A stretch of 64,000 bases of DNA from contig CP136497.1 of NCBI GenBank assembly GCA_032768795.1, forward strand, positions 312,501 through 376,500. The letters run 5' to 3'. Shown here piece after piece: positions 21,044-32,050 of this stretch (position 1 is the first letter of the stretch; each line of letters opens with the position of its first letter). Origin of the DNA: Tremella fuciformis (Eukaryota > Basidiomycota > Tremellomycetes > Tremellales > Tremellaceae). The notes beneath the pieces were generated by a model, which was not told where the DNA came from, searched no databases, and saw nothing but the letters and a program-made list of their open reading frames with translations. The translations under genes were made by a program, and so were the position numbers.

Positions 21044-23351
21044 ATGTCCACGGTGCACACCAACGCGTACGAGGACGCCCTCGCGCCCTTGCCGCCCACC
21101 GCCGTCCCCCTCACAGAGGCGGCGGTCGCGGTCGAGCATGGCGAAAAGGCAAAGCACTCGTCCACCGTCATGCCCTCCGAGATCGAGGTCACCGCCGCCC
21201 CGACCCTCGTGTCGGACGAGATGATCCCCACCGACGAGGAGCTCGAGACGCTGCGCAAGGTCCCCGGCCCGATTCCGTGAGTCGCCCTGAGGCGAGCGCC
21301 AGCGAGCCTCGACCGGCTAACAAGCAGGATGGTCGGCTACCTCATGTGCTTCATCGAGCTCGCCGAGCGCGCCTCGTACTACGGCTCCACCGGCCCCTTC
21401 AACAACTTTATCAACAACCCCCTCCCCGAGGGGGGTAACGGTGCCGGTGCCGTCGCCAGGGGTGCCGCCGGTACGGAAGAGTCTGCCGGCGCTCTGGGCC
21501 TCGGTTCCGTCGCCGCGTCGGCCATTGTCAACTCGTTCCAGATGCTTGCGTGAGTCTTGACTCTGTCGAGGGCGGAACGGGCGCTGACAAGTAGCTACGT
21601 AATTCCCATCTACGGTGGCATTGTGGCGGACACCAAGTGGGGTCGATTCAAGACCATCGCCGTCGGCAACGTCGTCGGTGTCATCTCGCACATCCTGCTC
21701 GTCATCCCCGCCATCCCAAAGGTCATCGCCAAGCCCAACGCCTCGCTCGGCATCTTCATCCCCTCGGTCTACATCCTGTCCTTCGCCTCGGGCTTCATCA
21801 AGCCGTGTCTCGGCCCCCTCATGTGCGACCAGTCGCGCGTCACCGTGCCCACTATCAAGGTGCTTCCCTCTGGCGAGCGCGTCATCGTCGACCCGGCCAA
21901 GACGGTCGAGCGCGCCTTCCTCGTGTTTTACCTGTTCATCAACGTCGGCGCGTTCATGCAGCTGGCGACGACCTACGCCGAGCGCTACATCGGCTTCTGG
22001 CTCGCGTGGCTGCTGCCCGGCATCGTCTACCTCCTCATGCCCGCCGTCCTGTTCTACTGCTACAAGCGCCTGTACCACGCGCCGCCCCAGGGCTCGGTCG
22101 TCCTCGAGACCATGAAGGTCTTCCGCGTCCTGCTCGCCGACGGCGGCTGGCACCGCATCTTCAAGGGCGGCGCCAACTTCTGGGACAAGGCCAAGCCGTC
22201 GTACATCCACGACCGCGACGGCACCGTCGACATCAACCGCGTCTTCTGGGACGACACGTTCGTGGATGAGATCCGCCAGTCCTTCCGCGCCTGCCAGGTC
22301 TTCCTCCTCATCCCCGTTTTCCTCATGGCCGATGGCGGTAAGTAGACTCGTTCAGATGGGGAACGGGGCTCATCGAAAGGTATTGGGAATTCCCTTAACA
22401 GCATGTCTACCGCTATGCGCCTCGACGGCCTGCCCAACGACTTGCTCAACTCGTTAGTTGTCGGTTTCCGGACGATTTGGGCCCAAGGCTGACCCTCCTT
22501 TAGCTTCAACTCGCTTGCCATCATTCTTGCCACGCCTGTTTTGACCTGGGGTGAGTCTCATGCATCCTCCCTGCGTCCCCACTCCCCTCTCCCCTCAGAG
22601 CGTACGCGGGGGGAACAAGAAAAAACGCATAGAAAGACCAAAGGACACCAAAAAGAAAAAACCAAAAAAAGTGGAGGCTGATCCGTGCAGGTCTCTTCCC
22701 CTGGCTCGACCGCCGCGGCTGGGGCCTCAAGCCCATGACCAAGATGTCCATCGGCATGATGATCGCCTGCACCACCTCCATCCTCGCCGCCATCGTGCAA
22801 TGGCGCATCTACAAGACATCCGCTTGTGGCTACGAGGCCTCCACCTGCCCCACCACCACCAACGTCTCCTTATGGTGGCAATTGCCCATCTACGCGTGGC
22901 CCGCCATCGTGCGTCCCCCCTCCAGTAATTCAACAACCTTCTTGCTGACATCCAGGGCGAGCTGTTCATCAACCCCGTGTCGTACGAGCTGGCCTACACC
23001 CGCGCCCCCGCGCGCATGAAGGGCCTCGTCTACGCCATTGCGCTCTTCAACTCGGCCATCGCCTATGCCATCTCGCTCGCCTGTGCCAACGTCAGTCCTC
23101 CCAGCTTCGATTAATTTGCAGAAGCTGACCCCCAGGCCATCCAGGACCCGTACCTCATCTGGCCGTGGGTCGCCCTCGCCGTCGCCTCGTTCATCCTCGC
23201 CTTTGTCTTCCCGTGGGCGTACTCGGACCTCAACGAGCCCAAGCGTGACTTTATGAACCGCGAGCGCCAGGAGGGCCACCAGCAGCCCAAGTACATCATG
23301 GAGCACCAGCACGACCAGCCTGCCCAGGAGGACGGGCACGAAAAATTCTAG
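21044..23351 (+). CDS. PTR2: Proton-coupled oligopeptide transporter, PTR2/POT family
   Basis: Eight exons; junctions at 21276/21328, 21549/21595, 22337/22380, 22452/22504, 22550/22691, 22908/22956, 23090/23136. The protein imports di- and tripeptides with protons across the plasma membrane. Family marks: CFIELAERASYYGSTGPFNNF (ExxERxxYY), the PTR2 signature around FYLFINVGAF, and the block NSMSTAMRLDGLPNDLLN before segment seven. A hydrophilic N-terminus of about 78 residues precedes segment one. The acceptor at 22379 (GAAAG) was chosen over a nearby CAG because only it keeps the frame and the NSLNS block. A 140-nt A-rich intron lies at 22551-22690. Confidence 0.93.
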
Positions 23352-23777
23352 ATAGATCATCTTACGAGTAGTGCGGCGGTGGGGTTGGGGTGAGGGGTGC
23401 TGGGAGGAAGTAGGCATTGTATGGTGAATTGCTTCTGCGATGCATCGGTGCACATAGCGCACGCCAGGCAGTACTGGTACGATGCGACTGGCTGAGAAGT
23501 GGGTGGATGGCTCGTGGTCGGAAGGCCGTTGCACATTCGCGCCATGGTGGCGTGCCTTTCCGAGTTCTCAAGAATCTGGATCACTCTCCGCTGCACTGGC
23601 CGTGTTCATGTCACCTGCATCCGATACTACAAGCCATACAGTTCGACTACAGACACAGCACGGACCAGACCCAATCTCTCCGCCGCATCCATTCCAATGT
23701 TCTCCGCGTGCCACCCTCCACCAGCTTCGTTTGAGCGCACGGAGCACCCTCCCCCAGCCGCCACGCCGGCAACTAAT
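23352..23777. other. Convergent 3' intergenic region
   Basis: 426 bases between the convergent PTR2 and sugar-transporter stops. No gene, hairpin or repeat stands out. Confidence 0.4.
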
Positions 23778-25769
23778 TTAGTGCTTCTTGCCGCCGGCGC
23801 GCTCGATCTCGGTGACATACTTGCGCATGTGGCGCGCGGGGATCTCCTTCTCGTACATCTCGTCGAGCTCGGCGTACGTGCGGCCCTTGGTCTCGGGGCA
23901 GATGAACCAGTTGACGACAAAGCCCGCCGCGGCTGAGATGGCGAATGCGTACATGGACTTGACGCCCCAGTCGCGCGCGCCGGGGCCGGTCGACGCGAGC
24001 ATGTACGGCACGCACCACGTCCAGATGAGCGACCATGCGGTGTATGTCGTCGTGGCGATCGAGGTGGTCTTGGCGCGCAGGCGGGGCGTCGCGATCTCGG
24101 ACGCCATGACCCAGCCGAGGCCTGCCGTCAGCACGCACTTCCTCTTTCATTCCCGCAGGGTGGAGGAGAAACCAGGGGGCAGGGGCTCACCCGCGAAACT
24201 CGACGCGTAGGAGAAGACCCAGATGCAGATGAACCCGAGACTGGTGTTGACCTTGGCCTGGGTGCGCGTGCCAAAGCCCATCGAGGCGACGATGATGTCG
24301 GCGATGCAGCACACGCCGGCGCAGCCGAGGATGAGGTGGCGCCGCCCGACGACCTCGACCGTGAAGAAGGACGCGAAGAGCCCGACGATGAGGATGACGT
24401 AGACGATGATGGTAGAGGTGAACGCCTCGCCGATACCGGCCTGCTGGAAGAAGTACCTGCTCGTCAGGCCCAAACCCCACTCGAGCCCTTACTGGGGATG
24501 GAGACTCACGTGGTGTAGCTGAAGATGACAGGAGTACCAGTCAAGATCTGCATGTCGATCGCTGCGCACGACGCGAGGGTGCGGATGAGGTTGCGGCCCT
24601 TGAAGAGGTCCGCGTAGGTAGAGACGATCGACGACGCGGCGCGCTGGCGCTCAATCTCGAATTTGATGGCGTTCAGCTCGTGCTCGACGTCAAAGCCTGG
24701 GGCGCCGTGGTAGATCCGCTTGAGCGACTTGGCGGCCTTCTCGTCTTTGCCCGCGCGGACGTAGTACCATGGCGACTCAGGCAGCCAGAGGAGGCCAAAG
24801 AGGATCCACGCGCCGTGGAACGCCCACTCGGTGTAGATGGCGTCGAGCCACTTCAATGGGTTGCGGTCCGCGATGACCTTGAGCACGATCGACGAGATGA
24901 GCTGGCCAAAGGCGAACCACAGGCCGTACAGCGAGATAAGGGCGCCTCGGATCTGCGCTGGGGCGATCTCACCAATGTACTTAGGGGTCAGTCGCCACCC
25001 ACTACCCTACCACACCGCTATCGCGACATGTCTGTCGACTGTACTCACAACGGGGACGGTGGACGTGGTCATGCCCTGCGCAAAGCCGAATACGAGCTTG
25101 GCGCCGGCCCAAGTAGCCGACTTGCGCGCGACCATCTCGAGCACGGTCCCCTGCTCGTCAATCACCCGCTTTCGGCAATTTTGCCACACTCACCAGCATG
25201 TACAGGACGGTGAACACATACATGCCCGTCCTGCGGCCAAACTTGTCGTTAAACCACCCCGCAAATGCAGCGCCAACGATCTGCCCGCAAGGCATCATGC
25301 CGCCCCAGAGAGAGTTGTCGGATGCTTTGATGGACAGGGAACCGTCGGCGTTGACGACCTTGCCGAATTGCTGAATGAAACCTTGGTTGGCGACGATGGA
25401 GCCTGCGTATGAGTGACTGCCACTAGTTGTCTCCGGATCTGTAGCACTCACCAGGAAGAGAGTTCTGGTAGCCGTCGTTCATCTAAGACTGTCAGTACGG
25501 TTGTAAGAAGCAGGCTTGGCTGGAATACCCACCACACCGATACAGGCCAAGTTGGACAGCAGAGCGGCCATCCAGAAGCTCTTGCAGGCGGACCACTTGC
25601 TCAGTCCCACAAAGGCCGTCTCGTGCTCGAATACAAGCTCGTCCTCGGCAGTCTTGCCCTTCTCCGTGTTCTCCGTGTCGTCCGGCCGGGCGACCTGGTC
25701 ATCGTGTGTATGCTCAATGTGCTCCGAGTTGGAGAGCTTGATCTCGTCCGTGGTCTGCAGTGCGCTCAT
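23778..25769 (-). CDS. MFS sugar transporter, maltose/alpha-glucoside permease-like
   Basis: About seven exons from ATG 25769 to TAA 23778. A 60-residue acidic N-terminus is followed by 12 membrane segments. Sugar-porter signatures are present: GWFNDKFGRRTG in loop 2-3, YIGEIAPAQIRGAL after segment four, the PESPWYYVR motif before the central loop, VEVVGRRHLIL in loop 8-9 and a PETKGRTYAELDEMY end motif. The central loop with KSLKRIYHG resembles Mal-type alpha-glucoside permeases, but the substrate is inference. Small exons (MNDGYQNSLP is one) are joined by introns with GTGAGT donors. A 14-base element shared with the siderophore transporter promoter lies 96 bases upstream of the ATG. Confidence 0.88.
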
Positions 25770-26423
25770 CGTCCTCGCTGCCTCGTCAGGTGCCAAGTGC
25801 TCGGGTCCAGTGAGTGTATGTAGATGGCCGCGGGGTCCCAATTGGAGAAAGCAGACCAGCCGGGTCGCTGCTATATGTCAATTCGGGGCTCAGCGAACGA
25901 CCCCGCACCTTGCGCTCTTCGCGACTAGCGACGGTGCCGACGTGTCGTCCTCGCCGAGAGCGCACTCGGCGTGCGCCTCCTCCATTCGCACAACTGCAGC
26001 TGCAGCATCCCAGGCCGCCCCGACCCAGCCCCGTGGTACCCCGCCTGGCTCCGCCCGTCTTCCCCTGTGGCCTTGAGCCCCGGTTCGCCTGGCCAGATGG
26101 GCCGGAGGACGTCAATTTCTAGAACAAAGCGTTGACTCCGTCGGAGGTGCCGGTCACTTGCCGGCCAGTGCTGCTCTCCCGCGCTGCCTGGGCCGTCTCA
26201 ATTAAACTATGGCGCATCGGTCGCGTCGACCACGCCACCAGCCGATCGGTTAGCTCGGTAAATATCCGACCAAGTAACTCCGTGCGAGCGTCTGTCAAGA
26301 CGAGGCTGTTGAGCAATGGTGCGCTGGCAGCTCGGGCCAAGCCATAGATGCAAGCGCTCAGTCATGATAATGCATGGATGATGATCGGTATGTGGGAAGA
26401 CTAAGTGAGCATGAAACTCGGTG
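25770..26423. promoter_or_regulatory. Intergenic: promoter of the sugar transporter and 3' end of the unknown gene
   Basis: 654 bases without a gene. The minus-strand sequence ACATATAGCAGCGA (25878-25865) is a TATA-like core candidate for the sugar transporter. CT-rich and GC-rich sequence follows, without clear motifs. Confidence 0.45.
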
Positions 26424-27615
26424 CTAATATTCGTCGTCCCGGGTGAAGTAGAAGTTGGTGCGTCGAGCGGCGGTCACCAATTGGCAGCCCACATGGTCTT
26501 TAGAATATATATCAAAGCGTAGTCCTTCCATGAGCCCCAAGAGGTTCTGCGTTGCTTCTTCTCGCATAAACGCCTCTCGTTGGAAGTTCTTTCTGAGTGT
26601 GTCGACTTCCTTGCACTTGACATCGAGGAGAGCTTGCAGCTTGCTCCGCTCTTTCGTACAGCCCTGAAAGTCGCCGATGAGATCACTGCACGCGGTGGAG
26701 AGGTGGTGAAGGGAGGCGATAGCGGCCACCAGTAGGTCTTGTTGATCTCTCGCGGGCGCTGCGGCAGTCGGTGAACCTTCCGGTAGAGCTTGTGCGGCGG
26801 ACTCCCAGAGAGTCCTCAAGGGTTGTGTGGTACCGCCACTGGTCGGGTCGGTCACACCCATACGAGCAGGCTGTATCAATCGATTCGTCGCATCCATGGC
26901 AGAGAGCAATGCGCGATACGCCTCGTCTACTCTCTGCACAGACGTCAGCCAATGAGGCTCGTTGGTGGGATTGTCTCTCTCACGGCGTGCCCGTGAATGG
27001 CCTGCCGAGCGTGAGACGGCCCTGGCGAAGGGTCTCCGTCTTTCGCCTCGGATCTACCTTCTCGACAGGAGTGAGCGTCTGTTGTCGCATCGTCTTGCCC
27101 TGGACGGCTGGAAGAGAGCTTGTCACGCTTGCGGCGGGCTCGCTTCTCAGCAGCCAGTCGCACGAACGCCGACACCGGCCTGTACTCTGTTGATGTGTCA
27201 GGGTGCGTAAAGACGGTATGGGCGTGAAGGGCGCACCATGCACTCGACCAGATCCTCCACAGTCTTCTTGTTGGTCTTGTTCACTGTGCTCTCTGCACCA
27301 GGTGTGCAGCCGAAATACGCCGTACTGCGTGTTGACCAGTTGGTCGAGACACCACACTATGTCTTCATCCTTGCGATTCAACATGAAACAGGAGGTCCTG
27401 TCCAGTCTACAGGTCAGCAAACCACGACAAGCCGTCTGCTATGATACTGACCGATAAACAGGAGGCTCAGGTATGTCCTCGAGCGACATTTTGGACCAGG
27501 GCTCGGGATCACCTCGAGGCCGCTTGGTGACGTTTTCTTTCTTTCCCGGTCCTACACCTCTCGGGTCCGCCTCATCGATGGAGGGATTGGGTCGTTTATC
27601 GCCAATTTGAGCCAT
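26424..27615 (-). CDS. Unknown protein with a basic N-terminus and a C-terminal coiled coil
   Basis: Four exons (27615-27452, 27406-27237, 27186-26984, 26933-26424) give 348 aa in one frame, with GTCAG/GTGCG/GTGAG donors and GCTGAC branch sites, so I consider it real. The N-terminus is Lys/Arg/Pro-rich. A hydrophobic segment (CFMLNRKDEDIVWCLDQLV) near residue 60 could be a small folded part. Residues about 110-170 are polar with a KRARRKRDK basic patch that could be a nuclear signal. The last 170 residues look helical, with a probable coiled coil (LQALLDVKCKEVDTLRKNF). It ends in RDDEY. I do not recognise the family. Confidence 0.7.
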
Positions 27616-27920
27616 GATCAAGAGGAACAAGAGATGTGTTGCAAGATATCGATATATCGCTGGAAAGTCAGGTCTGGTTCGAAAGCCTTTGGCCGGCCTT
27701 ATATGTTCACCAGCATCTCGCCTCGTCCTACGCCCTTTCCGCTTGTCAGTGGGGCGCGGCGTGCTAAGCGAGTCGCACACGGTGCGTATACACGAGGTGG
27801 GAGGACACTGGTGCATGTTCCACGTCAAGCTGCCAGAAAGAAAGGAAGAAAGTCTATGTGCCAGGGCGGCGGACGCTAAGAGTGGGCGTGCGAGCCTCTG
27901 GAAGGGGGTGAGGCGCCCGC
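27616..27920. other. Intergenic between the unknown gene start and the siderophore transporter 3' end
   Basis: 305 bases; promoter of the unknown gene. TATCGATATATCGC (27646-27659, from gatatcgatatatcgc) is a TATA-like candidate. Nothing else stands out. Confidence 0.4.
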
Positions 27921-30142
27921 TTAGTCCGTAAGCTGCGCAGCGGCGACTTCACGCCTGGCCTTCTCCTTGGCGGCCTGGACCTTGGCGCGCACAGCCTCGT
28001 CGGTGGTCTCGGACTCGTCCTTGACGTCGATGACGTGGTCTTCGACGGCGTTGTGCGTGTTGCCGAGGTAGTAGTTGGTGGTGAGGATACCGGGGATGAG
28101 GGCGAGCCAAGTAAGGATGAACGCGAGGAGGTAGATGGGGCGCACCGCCTCGGTGTAGGCTGAACGTCAGTTAGCAGATGGCGCGTGGGAGCGTGGGATG
28201 TGGGAACGGGCTCACCTTCAATCACGAGGGCGCGGGGCTTAGCCTGCCTCGCCTTGACGATACTGCCAAAGATGGTCTTGAGCTCGGCGGCGGTGTGCGT
28301 GTCGCCGAGGTACTTCTGGAGGGCGGCGGGCAGGCGCGAGTTCCACATGGACGCGGCGATGGCGCTGCCGATCGAGCCGCCGATCGAGGTCCAGAGCGAG
28401 AGGAGCGCCTGGGCGATGGCCATGTCTCGGTGCGGGACCGAGGCTTGGCATGCGACCTGGGAGGCGACGACGGAGAGACCGCCGCCGATGGAGATGAGCA
28501 CGCGGCCGGCGACGAGGTTGGCGTCCGAGTTGTTGCCGCGCGGCGTGGTGGCGTTGTAGAGGAGTCCCTGGCCGATGGACCGGATGACCAGGCCGCAGAT
28601 CTGCATGTACTTGTAGCGGTGCGTCAGGCGCTGGATGACGCCGGCCACCAGCCCGAAGAGGCACAAGCCGACGGTGAGCCTGGGGTCAGCGGCGCTCAGA
28701 GGCAAGATGCAAGAAGAAGGACGCACGCGTTCGAGTAGTAGTTGTAGTTCTTGGTCGAGTAGTCCTTGACGACGTAGACGTACGAGAGGAGGTAGGTCGA
28801 CGAGATGTAGCCGCTAAAGTAGTACATGAAGTCGATCCCGATCGAGCACATCAGCGTCTTGTTGAGCACACGGCGCGGCATGATGGGGTGCGAGGCAAAC
28901 TTCCACTCCCATAGCAGGAAGAAAATGCCGAGTACACCGCCGACGCAGTACATGGCGATGAGGGACGGGTTCGTGTAGCCGCCCTTGGCGGTGGCCTTGA
29001 GTGTGGCGGGCGACAGGAGCAGCGCGAAGGAGAAGCCCATGAGGATGATCCCAAATGCGTCGATCTGGCGCAACCACTGCCTGATAGCCTGGAGAGGAGG
29101 GCGCCTGGGGGCCTGGCCGCCTTGCAGCTGCATGCGCCGGGCGTAGGACGACGAGGCCAACGACAGCGCACCGAGGCGTATCGACTTGCGGTCGGCCCAG
29201 AAGAGGATGGTCAAGGCGGGGAGGATGACGACGGGCTCGATGATGGCGAACATGCCGTACTGCCGCTCAGCGCGGTCACCCGTGCAGAGAGACGACTTAC
29301 ACCCCATCGCCAGCCGTTGGTGGAGTAACCGTTGATGCCGCTCGTGATGAACCCAGAGATGAACGCCGTGGCGATGTACGGAATGCTGTAGGCGCCGTGG
29401 ACGAATCCTCGCCACTGCAGAGGGGTGATGTCCGAGATGAGAATACCCATGACTTCAAGTCAGCTCTGACCGCCCCGAAAAGTTCCAGTCGACGCACTGA
29501 AGGAGATTCCGGTGTTGCCAATGGTGTAGATGACCTCGCCGGCGACGACCGTGTCGACGTTCTTGCTGCCTGCGACCATGGCGAACCCGACGGCAAAGAA
29601 GCCAACAGCGCACGCGACGACGAGAGGGCGGGTGGTGATGTCTGCCGCTTTCGCCAGGAAGGGTTTGGCCACGCCGGCCATGATGGACGTGACGACGCTC
29701 ACGGTGGACGTGATGGTGTGGGTCCCAAAGGCACTCGTCGCAAATGACAGGTCTGGCATGAGCATATACAGACACGTTGATGTGAACTCACAAGAGTATG
29801 TGGTGGACTGCTGCAGCGCGTACGCCCACGAGATGAGAGCAATAGAGCCCCAGAGAAGGTAGAGCTTCCATCCTTTACCAAACACCTGGTCTGCCCATCA
29901 GCCTTCGACCGACGATCAGTAAAGGGAAGCTCACACAGCGCTTCCATGCGCAGCGCACCGAGCTCTTGCTCGTCGACAACGTCAAGCTGGGGCGCAGGGA
30001 CATCGCCGCGCTTCTCTTCGTGGTCGATACCGGACTCGACGTCGCCATGGAGAGTGGGGGCATGCGAGTCGGGCTCGTGCTCGTGCTCGGCGTCGGCATG
30101 CAGCACCGGCATCGCGGCGAGCTCTGATCGCGGGGCGGACAT
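27921..30142 (-). CDS. Siderophore-iron transporter, ARN/Str/Mir type
   Basis: Seven exons or more from ATG 30142 to TAA 27921; junctions checked for frame include the YQVFGKGW, YSYLSFAT, SFIMGILISDI, RWGYGMFA, SNALTVGL and IEAYTEAVRP joins. The MFS protein has about 14 membrane segments and a 70-residue acidic, His/Glu-rich N-terminus. Siderophore-transporter landmarks: SWAYALQQSTTYSY in segment one, GTHTITSTVSVV, MGILISDITPLQWRG and the later WKFASHPIMPRRVLNKT. It would take up ferric siderophores such as ferrichrome at the plasma membrane; the exact siderophore is not readable. Two ATCWGATAA iron-GATA sites lie upstream at 30495 and 30678, matching expected repression by a SreA/Cir1-type factor when iron is plentiful. 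Confidence 0.9.
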
Positions 30143-30494
30143 CTTGTGTTTTTCTGGGGGACGAGATGGTTCTCAGACCGTCTTGCTCGCTGCTATATGT
30201 ATGCCAGAGCAGCCTTCTCGTCGGACAGAGTCGGACCAGCAACTTTTTTCCAGCTCCCAGCGAGTGGAGAGAAAAAAATATCAGCCAGCCAGCCAGCGTT
30301 GCTTGCATGTGTCCATCGGTCCGCTGGCCGCTGCAATGAGCCGTCCGCCGTCCGTTGTCCGGCGGAACGCACGGCCTCCCTGAGATGTTCGGCGCCATCC
30401 CGCTCAAGAAGGAGCTTCTGCTCGAGGAGAAGGGGCAGAAGAAGTAGGAAGCCCAGTGACGCCGCGGCGCACGATGAGCGGCGTTTCGCCTCTT

Positions 30495-30503
30495 TTATCA
30501 GAT
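30495..30503 (-). promoter_or_regulatory. Iron-GATA site, ATCTGATAA (reads TTATCAGAT on +)
   Basis: Exact match to ATCWGATAA, the consensus of fungal iron-regulating GATA repressors (SreA, Sfu1, Cir1 class). It lies 353 bases upstream of the siderophore transporter ATG. Confidence 0.6.
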
Positions 30504-30677
30504 ACGACTCAGGGTTCCTGGGCCCATCCCCGTCTCGACGCTTCTTTTCTCCCTGACGATAGCTTCGAGCCTGCTTCGCTCCAGCAAGACGGAAGGCTTG
30601 GCATGCAGGATTCCAGGCAAGGAGCAGTCTAAGGAGCGCATGCTTAAACGGCAAAGGTGTGGCTTGGGTGCGCAGCA

Positions 30678-30686
30678 ATCAGATAA
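30678..30686 (+). promoter_or_regulatory. Iron-GATA site, ATCAGATAA
   Basis: Second exact ATCWGATAA match, 536 bases upstream of the siderophore transporter ATG and in opposite orientation to the first. Confidence 0.6.
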
Positions 30687-30925
30687 GTGTCGGCCGATGC
30701 GTGCAGGGCTCTGACAGGATGGAAGAGCTGGTATTCCAAATGTTCACCAGAAGAAGCTTGGCAGCGATCGCTCTCACGAATAACATGCCAAGGATTGGTA
30801 ATTGACGCTGCGATCGAGTTCCAGAGGCGCAGTCGTGAGTCATACCGTGCACATGAGAGCTACAACTGGCCGAGTTACAAACTGTCCGTACAACATGACA
30901 CCCGCCGAGAATCGGCCGATGACCA

Positions 30926-31711
30926 TTAAGCGCTTACCAGAAGCTCTGGCATGGAACGTCCACGCCGGTGTCGCAGAAGCACGGACGATCCACTATCCGG
31001 CCTCGACCTCTGCTTTGGGCAGTCGGTAGGCGTGGGTGCCTGACTAGAGAGGGTCGAAGGATCGCTGAAGTGGCTAACTGCGCCAGTAGCGGGCGGAGCC
31101 AGGAACCCCTTGACCTGATCGTCGTCCGAACTAGCGCCAGTAGAGTTGGCGTCTGGACAAGAGCAAGAGCAAGCGCAGGATTCGCGGCACGTGCTGGGGC
31201 AGGTGGACACGGCCGAGAGGGGCATGTCGTGTCGCGGATGACGTGTCACGAGGAAGGACGCCGTTCCGGGGGACCGATGAGGTCGGGCCGGAACGATGCG
31301 TCGGGCGACGTTCTCGTCCTCGTCAGGAGGAGGTGTGGGCGGGGCATGGGAGGAGTGGAAGATGGAGGTGATGGATGTGGAGCGTTTGTGGCCGGACTTG
31401 GGAGGATGCGGGCCGAGATGGAGGATCGACTTGAACTTGTCAGAGAGCCGCCGACGGTGCCCAGTCTGAGGCGGATCGACCCTCACTATGAGGCCACTGG
31501 GCTCGGCGGGCGTCAAGGCAGCGTCGAAGAAGATGCCGTGAGGCAGAAAGAGCGGCGCTGACTGGACCAGTACTGGCGGGCGGACGAGCTCGGTCGTGGA
31601 CGATTCGTCCGGAAAAGAGGTGATGACCCTCAGCGCAGGGCGCGAGGGCGATGCCTGTTTGATCGGGCTGATGAATTGTGCAGTGGCCATCACGCCAGGT
31701 GACTTGGCCAT
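30926..31711 (-). CDS. Unknown serine/proline-rich protein with a cysteine cluster
   Basis: Single open frame of 261 codons from ATG 31711 (an internal ATG at 31690 is an equally good start) to a stop at 30926. It is basic and Ser/Pro-rich, with a possible amphipathic stretch (RRLSDKFKSILHLG), a cysteine group CPSTCRESCACSCSCPD about residues 190-206, and a basic tail RHRRGRSMPELL. The same frame is open further upstream, but that part overlaps the end of the phosphatase-like gene and looks like chance openness. I do not recognise it. Confidence 0.45.
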   Translation of the reverse strand: MAKSPGVMATAQFISPIKQASPSRPALRVITSFPDESSTTELVRPPVLVQSAPLFLPHGIFFDAALTPAEPSGLIVRVDPPQTGHRRRLSDKFKSILHLGPHPPKSGHKRSTSITSIFHSSHAPPTPPPDEDENVARRIVPARPHRSPGTASFLVTRHPRHDMPLSAVSTCPSTCRESCACSCSCPDANSTGASSDDDQVKGFLAPPATGAVSHFSDPSTLSSQAPTPTDCPKQRSRPDSGSSVLLRHRRGRSMPELLVSA

Positions 31712-32050
31712 GGTGTCAAAGTGCTGAGACCTGGGTATGCAGTGGCAAAGGGAGACCTCGCCGTCAGGTCTATATCGTCGCGCATCGGTCTTCGGTCCGT
31801 GGGCACCGAGTGGCAAACGTCGCAGCGGTGCGCTGTGACGCGCTGGCCAAGGTGTCGCAGGTGCATCGCCATGCATTGGCATGAAAGGAAGTGGTCGTTT
31901 CTGACGTCGAGGAGGAGACGGCCTCGGGCAGGGATATCGCCTTCGGGGCACAGCCGGCCAAGGCGGCGTGTACGATAACGTCCTCCTTGCTGGTACTCTC
32001 GGCAAAGGCGAAGGCGCTGATCTGTGGGGGTCTCCTTGGAGCAAGGGGTA
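31712..32050. other. Intergenic between the unknown ORF and the phosphatase-like gene
   Basis: 339 bases. The upstream frame of the neighbouring ORF stays open through it, but no exon signal or domain supports coding. It probably contains the ORF's promoter. Confidence 0.35.

Larger units (their letters stand above)
30143..30925. promoter_or_regulatory. Promoter region of the siderophore transporter
   Basis: 783 bases without a supported gene. It carries the shared TATA-like element (30187-30200) 45 bases before the ATG and two iron-GATA sites. Plus- and minus-strand ORFs here have no domain character. Confidence 0.6.

Noticed and set aside
21317..22210. Minus-strand ORF of 297 codons
   Set aside because: Antisense shadow of the peptide transporter.
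31712..32044. Upstream extension of the unknown ORF at 31 kb, as a possible fusion with the phosphatase-like protein
   Set aside because: The phosphatase-like frame ends cleanly at 32051 after a normal splice, and the extension has random Arg/Pro-rich composition.
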